A DNA stretch of 64,000 bases from Streptomyces sp. NRRL F-525. GTDB lineage: Bacteria; Actinomycetota; Actinomycetes; Streptomycetales; Streptomycetaceae. Below, piece by piece: positions 9,187-16,266 of the stretch. A program made the translations under genes and the position numbers. The notes below the pieces were generated by a model. That model searched no databases and was not told the origin of the DNA. It was given only the letters and a program-made list of their open reading frames with translations. Positions within the stretch are counted from its first letter, which is position 1, and each line of letters begins with the position of its first letter. The stretch spans positions 434,001 through 498,000 of the forward strand of contig NZ_JNXE01000001.1 of assembly GCF_000716605.1 (NCBI RefSeq), in the 5' to 3' direction.

Positions 9187-9756
9187 ATGAGGCACAACAC
9201 AGGAATCCGGGACGTACGGCCGGACCGGACCGGCGCACCGCGCGACAGGGCGCGCGACGAGGCGTTCATCCGCGCCGTCTACGACAAACACGGGGTGTTC
9301 CTGCTGAGGGTGACCACCGGACTGCTCTGGGGCGACAGCCATCAGGCCCAGGACCTGGTCCAGGAGGCCGTCCTGCGCGCCTGGCAGAACGCCGGCATCC
9401 TCGATCCCGAGGCGGAGGGCATCCGGCCGTGGCTCGTCGCGGTCGTCCGCAACCTCGTCATCGACGGCTACCGGGCACGCAAGGCCCGGCCGCCGGAGAC
9501 GATCGACACCGCGCTGAACGACATGCCCGGCCCGGAGTCCATGGAATCGGCCCTCACCAGGAAGATCGTGCGCGAGGCGTTGGCCGACCTGACCCTGCAG
9601 CATCGCGAGATCCTCGTCCACGTCGAGTTCCTGGACCGGTCGGTGGCCCGGACGGCGGAGACGCTGGGCATACCGCCGGGCACGGTCAAGTCCCGAACAC
9701 ACCTTGCTCTCAAGGCACTTCGGGCCGCGCTGGCCGAGCGGGGGTACACCCCGTGA
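9187..9756 (+). CDS. ECF RNA polymerase sigma factor, SigL-like
   Basis: 189-residue sigma-70 family factor with only regions 2 and 4. Region 2 (about residues 25-95) includes DLVQEAVLRAWQ and the minus-10 reading stretch RPWLVAVVRNLVIDGYR; region 4 (about 125-183) ends in the helix-turn-helix VARTAETLGIPPGTVKSR followed by THLALKALR. The overall pattern recalls mycobacterial SigL (ECF19-type). ATG 9187 is chosen because GGGGGA is 8 nt upstream, while GTG 9181 and GTG 9151 are badly placed. No GTGAACC-N16-CGT site was found in its own 231-bp leader, so it is read either from promoter P3 through the anti-sigma gene or from its own different promoter. A bidirectional terminator follows. Confidence 0.92.
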   Translation: MRHNTGIRDVRPDRTGAPRDRARDEAFIRAVYDKHGVFLLRVTTGLLWGDSHQAQDLVQEAVLRAWQNAGILDPEAEGIRPWLVAVVRNLVIDGYRARKARPPETIDTALNDMPGPESMESALTRKIVREALADLTLQHREILVHVEFLDRSVARTAETLGIPPGTVKSRTHLALKALRAALAERGYTP

Positions 9757-9803
9757 GCGGCCGGCGATGCTGAGAGAGCGTGACGCCCGCCCGGAACGCG
9801 CAG

Positions 9804-9832
9804 AGGGAGCGCCGACGACCTCGGCGCTCCCT
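9804..9832. terminator. Bidirectional terminator between sigma gene and 85-aa gene
   Basis: Perfect 12-bp stem AGGGAGCGCCGA (9804-9815) / TCGGCGCTCCCT (9821-9832), 5-nt loop, then TTCTC on the plus strand. It sits between two convergent genes. Confidence 0.8.
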
Positions 9833-9874
9833 TTCTCGGCACACGGTCCCGTAATGGCGGACGGATATAGCCCG

Positions 9875-10132
9875 TTACCGAGCCACCCGGTCCACGGCGG
9901 TCTCACGCCGGGCCGCCCGCTGACGCGCTTCCTCCACCGCGTTCCGCTGCTCCGCGGTGAGTCGATTCATCAGCCGTTCGTTGTTGACCCAATCGTTCAG
10001 AAGGGCGTGACAACCCCCCAGGCTCAGGGAGTACGCCCACATACTTCGCCCTCGCCTGGTTCCGTTCCATTCATGTGCCCAGCTGAGCAGGTGGCCTATT
10101 CTCTGCTCCTGCGTGAACCTCATCAATTGCAT
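9875..10132 (-). CDS. Hypothetical 85-residue protein under ECF promoter P4
   Basis: I do not recognise this protein. From ATG 10132 it is 85 residues, with a preceding AAAGGTGAC at good spacing; an open frame reaches further upstream to 10174 but has no comparable ribosome binding site and would cross the predicted transcript start. It is mildly basic, has three Trp residues, no signal peptide and no clear membrane span. The C-terminal third (RLTAEQRNAVEEARQRAA) should form one charged helix, with ILNDWVNN-like helical content before it. It ends convergent to the sigma gene and has promoter P4 44 nt upstream, so it belongs to the same putative regulon. It may be a small regulator or an adaptor; no function is assigned. 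Confidence 0.65.
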   Translation of the reverse strand: MQLMRFTQEQRIGHLLSWAHEWNGTRRGRSMWAYSLSLGGCHALLNDWVNNERLMNRLTAEQRNAVEEARQRAARRETAVDRVAR

Positions 10133-10182
10133 GCCCGTCACCTTTCTATGGTTACGAGAAGGCCTGCTCTTCATCCGCCCTG

Positions 10183-10211
10183 TAAACGGAGCGAGGAAGA
10201 AGGAGGTTCAC
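10183..10211 (-). promoter_or_regulatory. ECF-type promoter P4 (85-aa protein)
   Basis: Minus strand GTGAACC (10211-10205), 16-nt spacer, CGTTTA (10188-10183). It lies in the 86-bp gap between the oxidoreductase stop at 10219 and the small gene; the predicted leader is about 44 nt. Confidence 0.72.
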
Positions 10212-10218
10212 AGCGGAC

Positions 10219-11259
10219 TCAGAATCCGGTGAGCGTCACCTTGCCGATGGTGCTGCCGGACTCCAGGATGCGATGCGCCTCGCGCAGGTGCTCGGCGTTG
10301 ACGGTGCCGAGGTCCCGCGTGGCCGTGGTCCGCAGGGCGCCCGCGTCCACAAGGTGGGCGATCCGGTCGAGGATGTGGTGCTGCGTCACCTGGTCCGGGG
10401 TCTTGAACAGCGAGCGGGTGAACATGAGTTCCCAGTGGAAGGAGATGCTCTTCGCCTTCAGCAGGCCGATCTCCACGGGGCCGAAGTCGTCGATGGCGAT
10501 CAGCCCGCCGAACGGCTTGAGCATGTCGGCGTACGCGGCGAGGTTCCGGTCCGTCCCCGCGGTGCCGAAGATGTGGTCGATCCCGCCGGGCGCCACCTCG
10601 GCCACCTGCTCCGGCAGCGGACGGTGGTGGTCGACCACATGTGTCACGCCCATACGACGGGCGAACTCGACGGTCTCCGGCCGGGAAGCCGTGCCGATCA
10701 CGGTCAAGCCGGTGAGGGCTCGGGCCAGTTGAGCGACCATGGCCCCCACGCCGCCCGCCGCCGCGGTCACCAGCAGGGTGCCGGTCTCCTCCGTGGCGCC
10801 CTCGCGCAGACCGAGGCGTTCGAACAGCCCCTCCCAGGCGGTGAGGGAGGTCAGCGGCAGCGCCGCCGCCTCGCCGAAGGAGAGCGTGCGGGGCTTGTGG
10901 CCGACGATGCGCTCGTCGACCGTGTGGAAGCGGGAGTTGGTGCCCGGCCGGTCGATCGCGCCGGCGTAGAAGACCTCGTCGCCGACCTCGAACAGCTCGA
11001 CCTGCTCCCCGACCGCGACGACCGTGCCGGCGGCGTCCCAGCCGAGCACCTTGAGCTCGCCGCCCGGGTCGTTGCTCTGCCGCACCTTGTAGTCGACGGG
11101 GTTGACCGCGACGGCCTCCACCTGGACCAGCAGATCGTGGGGACCCGGCTGCGGCACGGGCAGTTCGACGTCCACCAGGCTCTCGGCGTCGTCGATCGGC
11201 AGGCTCTTGCGATACGCGACGGCGGGCATCGTCGCCGACTGCCGGGTCTCACTCATCAT
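10219..11259 (-). CDS. Zinc-free MDR alcohol dehydrogenase / NADPH:quinone reductase-like
   Basis: 346-residue medium-chain dehydrogenase/reductase. N-terminal GroES-like domain (about residues 30-130, with AVNPVDYKVR), then a Rossmann domain whose nucleotide loop is AAAGGVGAMVAQLA. The structural and catalytic zinc cysteines of classical alcohol dehydrogenases are absent, as in quinone oxidoreductases and zeta-crystallin relatives (the family is often annotated 'zinc-binding alcohol dehydrogenase family'). The likely reaction is NAD(P)H reduction of quinones or enones in the cytosol. Two adjacent ATGs occur at 11259 and 11256 after GAGGAG. The HxlR regulator lies 152 bp upstream on the same strand, and the gap holds a TACCT-N6-AGGTA repeat, so this looks like a redox- or quinone-responsive pair. 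Confidence 0.88.
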   Translation of the reverse strand: MMSETRQSATMPAVAYRKSLPIDDAESLVDVELPVPQPGPHDLLVQVEAVAVNPVDYKVRQSNDPGGELKVLGWDAAGTVVAVGEQVELFEVGDEVFYAGAIDRPGTNSRFHTVDERIVGHKPRTLSFGEAAALPLTSLTAWEGLFERLGLREGATEETGTLLVTAAAGGVGAMVAQLARALTGLTVIGTASRPETVEFARRMGVTHVVDHHRPLPEQVAEVAPGGIDHIFGTAGTDRNLAAYADMLKPFGGLIAIDDFGPVEIGLLKAKSISFHWELMFTRSLFKTPDQVTQHHILDRIAHLVDAGALRTTATRDLGTVNAEHLREAHRILESGSTIGKVTLTGF

Positions 11260-11316
11260 GGATCTCCTCGACTCGTGCGGTGGGCCGACGAGGACCGGCG
11301 GCCACGACCCGCAAGG

Positions 11317-11332
11317 TACCTATCGGGAGGTA
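11317..11332. promoter_or_regulatory. Candidate HxlR operator upstream of MDR gene
   Basis: Inverted repeat TACCT (11317-11321) - 6 nt - AGGTA (11328-11332), followed by GTAACC. It lies 58 nt before the MDR start. Composition and the trailing GTA resemble the palindrome in front of the HxlR gene. Confidence 0.5.
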
Positions 11333-11410
11333 GTAACCATCAAGGGATCCTGCTTCCCAATGGAAACCATCCAGGTAGGAAGGGCGTGAGGAGCCCCGCG
11401 TGTCGTGAGA

Positions 11411-11773
11411 TCAGGCCGATTCCGGGAACCGGTCGATGTTCTGCTCCACCCAGCTGCGCAGATGGGAGAGCGGGGCGCAGGCGTCCTTGCCGAGCGGGGT
11501 CAGGCTGTACTCGACCCGCGGCGGGACCTCGGCGTAGATCTCGCGGTCGATCAGGCCGTAGTCCTCCAGGCGGCGCAGCGTCTGGGTGAGAACCTTGGGG
11601 CTCACACCCTGCAGCCGGGCACGCAGCGCGCCGAAGCGCTGGGGTCCGTCCTCGAGGGCGCCCAGTGCGAGGGCGCTCCACTTGTTGGCGAGCAGGTCCA
11701 GCATGTCGCGGCAGGGGCAGGCCGCGGAGTAGACGCTCTTGGGGTCGTCGCAGAGGCCCGATGTCTTGGTCAT
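11411..11773 (-). CDS. HxlR-family transcriptional regulator, likely redox-sensing
   Basis: 120-residue winged-helix DNA-binding protein. The family signature is clear: CPCRDMLDLLANKWSALAL, then the recognition region FGALRARLQGVSPKVLTQTLRRLE, then DYGLIDREIYAEVPPRVEYSLTPLGK. HxlR proteins are dimers; QorR, YodB and HypR members sense quinones, diamide or aldehydes through an N-terminal cysteine. Here Cys8, Cys19 and Cys21 are candidates. ATG 11773. A perfect 15-bp palindrome lies 10 nt upstream of the start codon, a position expected for autorepression. The co-directional quinone-reductase-like gene downstream is the obvious second target. It is divergent from the SARP gene at 11909. Confidence 0.88.
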   Translation of the reverse strand: MTKTSGLCDDPKSVYSAACPCRDMLDLLANKWSALALGALEDGPQRFGALRARLQGVSPKVLTQTLRRLEDYGLIDREIYAEVPPRVEYSLTPLGKDACAPLSHLRSWVEQNIDRFPESA

Positions 11774-11782
11774 AGGCCAACA

Positions 11783-11816
11783 GTACCCAATGGGTACTAG
11801 TATCCCTTGCGGGTAA
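11783..11816. promoter_or_regulatory. Candidate HxlR autoregulatory operator
   Basis: Perfect palindrome GTACCCA-A-TGGGTAC at 11783-11797, followed 3 nt later by a second dyad TATCCC-TTGC-GGGTAA at 11801-11816. The two dyads are centred about 18-19 bp apart, i.e. nearly two helical turns. The block lies directly upstream of the HxlR start codon and within the divergent gap to the SARP gene. Confidence 0.6.
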
Positions 11817-11908
11817 CCACCGCCTGCCTCGTACGGTCATGGGCATGCTCGGAATACAGGTGGGAAATCCAGGTTTCGGGCATCGGAACCGCCGATGAAG
11901 GCTGACAC

Positions 11909-14900
11909 ATGAACGACGACGCCCTGCACCTCCGACTGCTCGGCCGCCTGGAACTGGCCGACGGGAGCGGTGCCGTCGCTCTTCCGGGAGCCGTCTCCCG
12001 CGCGATCGTCGCCCGGCTGCTGCTGGCCGGGGGAGCGGTCGTCCACCGCGACACCCTCATCGACGAACTGTGGGAGGAGCGTGAGGCGAAGGACCCGGTC
12101 AACGCCCTCCAGGTCCAGGTGACGAAGCTCCGCGCGGCCCTCGCGACCCGGGGCCGCGACGGACGGCTGCGGTCGCAGTACGGGGGATACCGCTTCGTAC
12201 TGGCGCCGGAGGACGAACTCGACACGGTCCGCTTCGAGACGACGGTCCGCGAGGGCCGCGAGCACCTGGCGGCCGGGGCGCACCGGCAGGCCGAGGACGT
12301 TCTGCGGCGGGGACTCGCCCTGTGGCGGGGCCGCGCCCTGGACGACCTGAAGGGCCGGGTCTTCGACGCCGAGCGCCTGCGCCTGGAGGAACTCCGCCTG
12401 GGCGCACAGGAGGACGCGGGCGCGGCGGGTCTCGAACTCGGCCGCGCTGCTGAACTGGTCCCCGAACTCACGGCACTTGTGTCCGCCGCGCCGCTGCGGG
12501 AACGGTCCCGGGCGCGCCTGATGCTCGCGCTCCACCGGTGCGGGCGGCACGCCGAAGCGCTGGACGTGTACGAATCGGGCCGCAGACTCCTGAGGTCCGA
12601 GCTGGGCGCCGACCCGTCCCCCGAACTCCGTTCCCTGCACGACGCGATACTCGCGGGCGACCCGCGTCCCGGGACGGCGGCCACGGACCCCGTACGGCTG
12701 TCCTCGGCTCGCCCCGATCCCCGCCCGACGGACCGCCCCGCTTCCCATCCGACGCCCGGCGAAGGCGGTCCCGACCATCCCCTCGGCCCGTTCGTCGGCC
12801 GCGCCGAGGAACTCGACGGGTTGCGCGCGGCCCTGGGTCGCGAGCGGCTGGTGACCGTCGTAGGGCCAGGCGGTGTCGGGAAGACCCGTCTCGCGCTTGA
12901 GGCGTGTGTGCTGACGCAGCCCGCGTACGACGGTGTGTGGTGGGTCGATCTGGCGGCGGCTGACGGCGCGGGTGTCCTCGCGGCGATCGCCGGAGTCCTG
13001 GGGCTGTCGGACGCGTCGGTCCGGCCCGATCAGCCGCCGCACGACTATGTGCGCCGGCTCACCTCGTTCCTGGCCGGACGCCGGGCGATGCTCGTGCTCG
13101 ACAACTGCGAGCACCTGCTCGACGCGGTCGCCCCGCTCGTGGCGGTCCTGCTCGGCCGGTGCCCCGCACTCACCGTCCTGGCAACGAGCAGAGCCCCGCT
13201 GGCAGTTGCGGGCGAGACGCTGTATCCCCTGGCGCCGATGGCCGACGGTGAGGCCGCCGACCTGTTCAGCACCCGCGCCCTCATGATCGACCCGTCCTTC
13301 ACCGCGGACGAGACGGCCATGCACGACATCCGCTCGCTCTGCCGCAGGCTCGACGGACTGCCCCTCGCGGTCGAACTCGCCGCCGCGCACGTGCGGTTGC
13401 TGCCGGTGTGCGAGATCGAACTCCGCCTTGACAACCGCTTCGCCCTGCTCGCCAAGGGCAAACGGACCGCTCCCGCCCGGCACCGCACCCTGCGGGCCGT
13501 CCTCGACTGGAGCTACGCCCTCCTGGACGCCACCGAGCAGCGGGTGTTGACGGAACTCGCCCTGTATGTCGGCGGCTGTTCCGTCGAGTTCGCGGAGACG
13601 GCCATCTGCCTTCCCGGGGCGGACTGCCACGAGATCCTGCAAGTACTGGCCCAACTGGTCGACAAATCCCTCCTGTTCACCGTCTCGACGCCCGACGGAA
13701 GCCGGCTGCGGATGCTGGAGACGGTCCGCGAGTACGCGCTGGACCGGCTCCGGGCCGAAGGAAGGGCCGCGAAGGCCGAGGAATGCTTCATGGCGTGGGC
13801 CCTGCGTTTCGTAGAGGAGAGCACCGACGCCAACGCGCCCGGCGACCAAGGGGAGTTGATCCGGCGGCACACCGCGGAGTCCGCCAACATCAGGGCGGCC
13901 TCGGACCTCATGATGGCCCGGTCGAGGGCACCTCAGGCCCTGTCGCTGGAGGCACGGCGGGGCAGCTATTGGATCATCAGCGGCCGTGAGGAAGAGGGCA
14001 TCGACCGTCTCCAGCGCAGTGTGCTGGCCCATGACGGGGCTGCCGCGGAGCCCACCGAAGAGGACGAGCGGGCGCTCTTCTACGCCCTCGCGTGGCTCGT
14101 CTGGCTCAACCACGTCGTCGGTCGGTACGCGGAGGGCGGTCACTTCATCGACCGGTTCAAGGAGGCCTGGCGCCAGGCCAAGAACCCCGACCTCGCTGTC
14201 CTGGGCCCCTGTTACGAGCCGCTCCACGCCATGCTGACCGGGCAGGACGACGTGGCGGAGCTCTTCGTACGGGCCGAACAGGGCGTCGCGGGCACCGAGT
14301 TCCACTGGGACCGGGCGATCCTCCAGACCAACTGGACGACGTACTGCCTCCAGGTCGGCGACATCGACGGTGCCCGCGGCCACGGCCGGACCGCCGTCGC
14401 GGCGGCCGTCGCCTCCGGCGACGACTTCGCCAGGGCGTGCACCCTCACGCTCCGCGGCGACGCGGACGAGAGCGCCGGCCTCCGCGACCGCGCCCGCGCG
14501 CACTGGACCGAGGCGGCACGCATCCTCCGTTCCATCGGCGCGCGCGGCCAGTACGCGTACGCCGCGCTCAGGATCGTGTGCCTGGACATCGCGGAGGGCG
14601 CGGTCGAGACGGCCGAGGACCGGCTCTCGGAGGTGGTCCGCCTCGCGGACGAACTGAGCGCGGACGACCTCCGGGCGGCGGCGGCCATCCTGCGCGGAAC
14701 CCTGGCGTTCTACGGCGGCCGCTTCGAGGACGCGCGGACGATCTTCGCCGCCGTCTGGGACAGCCCCACGGCGCCGCTCGACCGCCGGGCGATGGCCGCC
14801 GTGGGCCTGGTGGCGGTGACGACGTTCGGCCCGCCCACCCCCTCGGCGTCCGGCGACGCGAGGCTGTGGATGGACCGCGCCGGGGAAGCGCTCGACCGGG

Positions 14901-15079
14901 TACGCGAGCCGCTGGCCCGCCGAGCGGTCGGCGCCCTGCTGGAGAAGCTGGACGCCTACTTCACGTCCGGTCCCAGCGGCGCGATCGGGACGGACCATGT
15001 GCGGGCCTGGCTCTCCAACAACCCTTCCCTGCTCGCCGGTTTCACCGGAGTGCTGAACGGCCCGGGCCGGCATCGCTGA
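11909..15079 (+). CDS. AfsR/SARP-family regulator with NTPase domain (paralog 2)
   Basis: 1056 residues, same architecture as the gene at 3914 and alignable along the full length: winged helix (LRLLGRLEL, about 1-90), BTAD (about 95-240), Walker A GPGGVGKT (about 319-326), MLVLDNCEHLLDA, then a long helical C-terminal part with shared blocks such as ISGREEEGIDRLQRS and YTTYCLQ-like stretches. The linker after the BTAD differs most. SARP regulators activate secondary-metabolite or stress genes; targets here are unknown. ATG 11909 is preceded by GAAGG. The two copies are in the same orientation about 8 kb apart start to start, with the FAD oxidoreductase/sigma/MDR genes between, suggesting segmental duplication or a pair with partly separate inputs. 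Confidence 0.9.
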   Translation: MNDDALHLRLLGRLELADGSGAVALPGAVSRAIVARLLLAGGAVVHRDTLIDELWEEREAKDPVNALQVQVTKLRAALATRGRDGRLRSQYGGYRFVLAPEDELDTVRFETTVREGREHLAAGAHRQAEDVLRRGLALWRGRALDDLKGRVFDAERLRLEELRLGAQEDAGAAGLELGRAAELVPELTALVSAAPLRERSRARLMLALHRCGRHAEALDVYESGRRLLRSELGADPSPELRSLHDAILAGDPRPGTAATDPVRLSSARPDPRPTDRPASHPTPGEGGPDHPLGPFVGRAEELDGLRAALGRERLVTVVGPGGVGKTRLALEACVLTQPAYDGVWWVDLAAADGAGVLAAIAGVLGLSDASVRPDQPPHDYVRRLTSFLAGRRAMLVLDNCEHLLDAVAPLVAVLLGRCPALTVLATSRAPLAVAGETLYPLAPMADGEAADLFSTRALMIDPSFTADETAMHDIRSLCRRLDGLPLAVELAAAHVRLLPVCEIELRLDNRFALLAKGKRTAPARHRTLRAVLDWSYALLDATEQRVLTELALYVGGCSVEFAETAICLPGADCHEILQVLAQLVDKSLLFTVSTPDGSRLRMLETVREYALDRLRAEGRAAKAEECFMAWALRFVEESTDANAPGDQGELIRRHTAESANIRAASDLMMARSRAPQALSLEARRGSYWIISGREEEGIDRLQRSVLAHDGAAAEPTEEDERALFYALAWLVWLNHVVGRYAEGGHFIDRFKEAWRQAKNPDLAVLGPCYEPLHAMLTGQDDVAELFVRAEQGVAGTEFHWDRAILQTNWTTYCLQVGDIDGARGHGRTAVAAAVASGDDFARACTLTLRGDADESAGLRDRARAHWTEAARILRSIGARGQYAYAALRIVCLDIAEGAVETAEDRLSEVVRLADELSADDLRAAAAILRGTLAFYGGRFEDARTIFAAVWDSPTAPLDRRAMAAVGLVAVTTFGPPTPSASGDARLWMDRAGEALDRVREPLARRAVGALLEKLDAYFTSGPSGAIGTDHVRAWLSNNPSLLAGFTGVLNGPGRHR

Positions 15080-15136
15080 TCCGCGAAGTCCCGTACCCGC
15101 ACTGCTTTCGATCGTGGCGACTGATCCCGGCGACGA

Positions 15137-15165
15137 GTGAACCGGGTCCCGGAGCGGCTCGTAGA
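15137..15165 (+). promoter_or_regulatory. ECF-type promoter P5 (catalase-like gene)
   Basis: Minus-35 GTGAACC at 15137-15143, 16-nt spacer, minus-10 CGTAGA at 15160-15165. The predicted leader to ATG 15207 is about 35 nt. Confidence 0.75.
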
Positions 15166-15206
15166 CCGCAACGGCCCCGTGATCGGTTCGTCCTCTAAGG
15201 AATGCC

Positions 15207-16139
15207 ATGTCAAGCAGTACCGCAGATCAGACCATGGCCGTCCGGGTCGTCGACAGCATGGAGCGGATGAGCGGGAGGCATCCCGGATACCGCCGGTCCA
15301 GTGCCCGGGGGGCCGGCTTCCGGGCCACCTTCACGCCCAGCGGGGCCGCGGCCGCGCTGACCACCGCCGCGCATCTGCAGACGCGGCCGGTTCCGGCGAC
15401 CGTACGGTTCTCGAACTCCGAGGGAGATCCGCGCACGCCCGACACCGCGCCGGTGACCCGTGGCATGGCGGTCCGCTTCCACCTGTACGACGGCGGTGAC
15501 ACCGACCTCGTCGCCCTCAGCGTCCCCCGGTTCGTCGCCTCGACGCCCAGGGAGTTCCTTGAGCTGACCGAGGCCCTGCGCCCCGACCCCGTGACCCACC
15601 GGCCGGACCTGGCCCGGGTGCACGCGTTCGTCGGTGTCCATCCCCACCTGGCGGAAGCCGTCGCGCAGCGGCCGCCCATACCCGTCAGCTACGCCACCGC
15701 CGCCTACTGGGCCATCCACGCCTTCATCTGGGTCGACGCGGACGGCGCCAGGCGGCCCGTGCGGTACCGCTGGGAACCGGAGGCCGGACGCGCCGAACTC
15801 ACCGCCGCCGACGCCGCCACCCGCACCGCCCACTACCTGACCGACGAACTGCACCGGCGCCTGGAACGCGCACCGGTGGCGTTCGACCTGCGGATCCAGC
15901 TCGCCGAACCCGACGACCCCACCCACGACCCCAGCACCGTCTGGCCCGATCACCGCAGGGAGTTCACCGCCGGGCGACTGGAGATCACCGCACCCGCCGA
16001 CGACCAGGACCACGGGAACGCGCAGGCCTTCAACCCCACCCGTGTCACCGCCGGCATCCAGCTCTCCGACGACCCCGTCCTCGCCTTCCGGGCCCACGCC
16101 TACGCCGAGTCCCACCTCCGGCGCAGCCACAACCAATAG
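15207..16139 (+). CDS. Catalase-fold heme protein lacking the distal histidine
   Basis: 310-residue member of the small catalase family (SrpA/YdbD-like minimal catalase barrel). Family blocks are present: RFSNSEGDP with Asn70, TRGMAVRF, LSVPRFVASTPREF, the helix YATAAYWAIHAF, FDLRIQLAEPDDPTHDPS, and the proximal-ligand region FRAHAYAESHLRR with Tyr299 as the expected heme ligand. The distal His normally found in a HARG or HAKG motif is replaced: here the sequence is RRSSARG with Ser32 in that place. Classical catalase chemistry would therefore be impaired; peroxidase, heme-storage or sensing roles are open. ATG 15207 has AAGGA upstream. Promoter P5 places it in the ECF regulon. No signal peptide. 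Confidence 0.85.
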   Translation: MSSSTADQTMAVRVVDSMERMSGRHPGYRRSSARGAGFRATFTPSGAAAALTTAAHLQTRPVPATVRFSNSEGDPRTPDTAPVTRGMAVRFHLYDGGDTDLVALSVPRFVASTPREFLELTEALRPDPVTHRPDLARVHAFVGVHPHLAEAVAQRPPIPVSYATAAYWAIHAFIWVDADGARRPVRYRWEPEAGRAELTAADAATRTAHYLTDELHRRLERAPVAFDLRIQLAEPDDPTHDPSTVWPDHRREFTAGRLEITAPADDQDHGNAQAFNPTRVTAGIQLSDDPVLAFRAHAYAESHLRRSHNQ

Positions 16140-16155
16140 GGCACTGCCCCCAGCG

Positions 16156-16184
16156 GTGAACCTCCTTGGTGCGCGGGCCGTTTG
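16156..16184 (+). promoter_or_regulatory. ECF-type promoter P6 (GDSL hydrolase)
   Basis: Minus-35 GTGAACC at 16156-16162, 16-nt spacer, minus-10 CGTTTG at 16179-16184. The predicted leader to ATG 16267 is about 76 nt. The 11-mer GGTGAACCTCC is identical to that of P1. Confidence 0.75.
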
Positions 16185-16266
16185 ACGTCACGCCAGCACA
16201 ACGCCCCCGAGGCTGAGGCCTGTTGGCCGAGCGACTCGACGAGAGCTTCGGGGGCCCGACGAATGG

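Noticed and set aside
11837..15208. 1123-codon open frame on the minus strand
   Set aside because: Shadow frame of the SARP gene at 11909; composition is Arg/Gly/His-rich without any domain, typical of antisense frames in GC-rich DNA.
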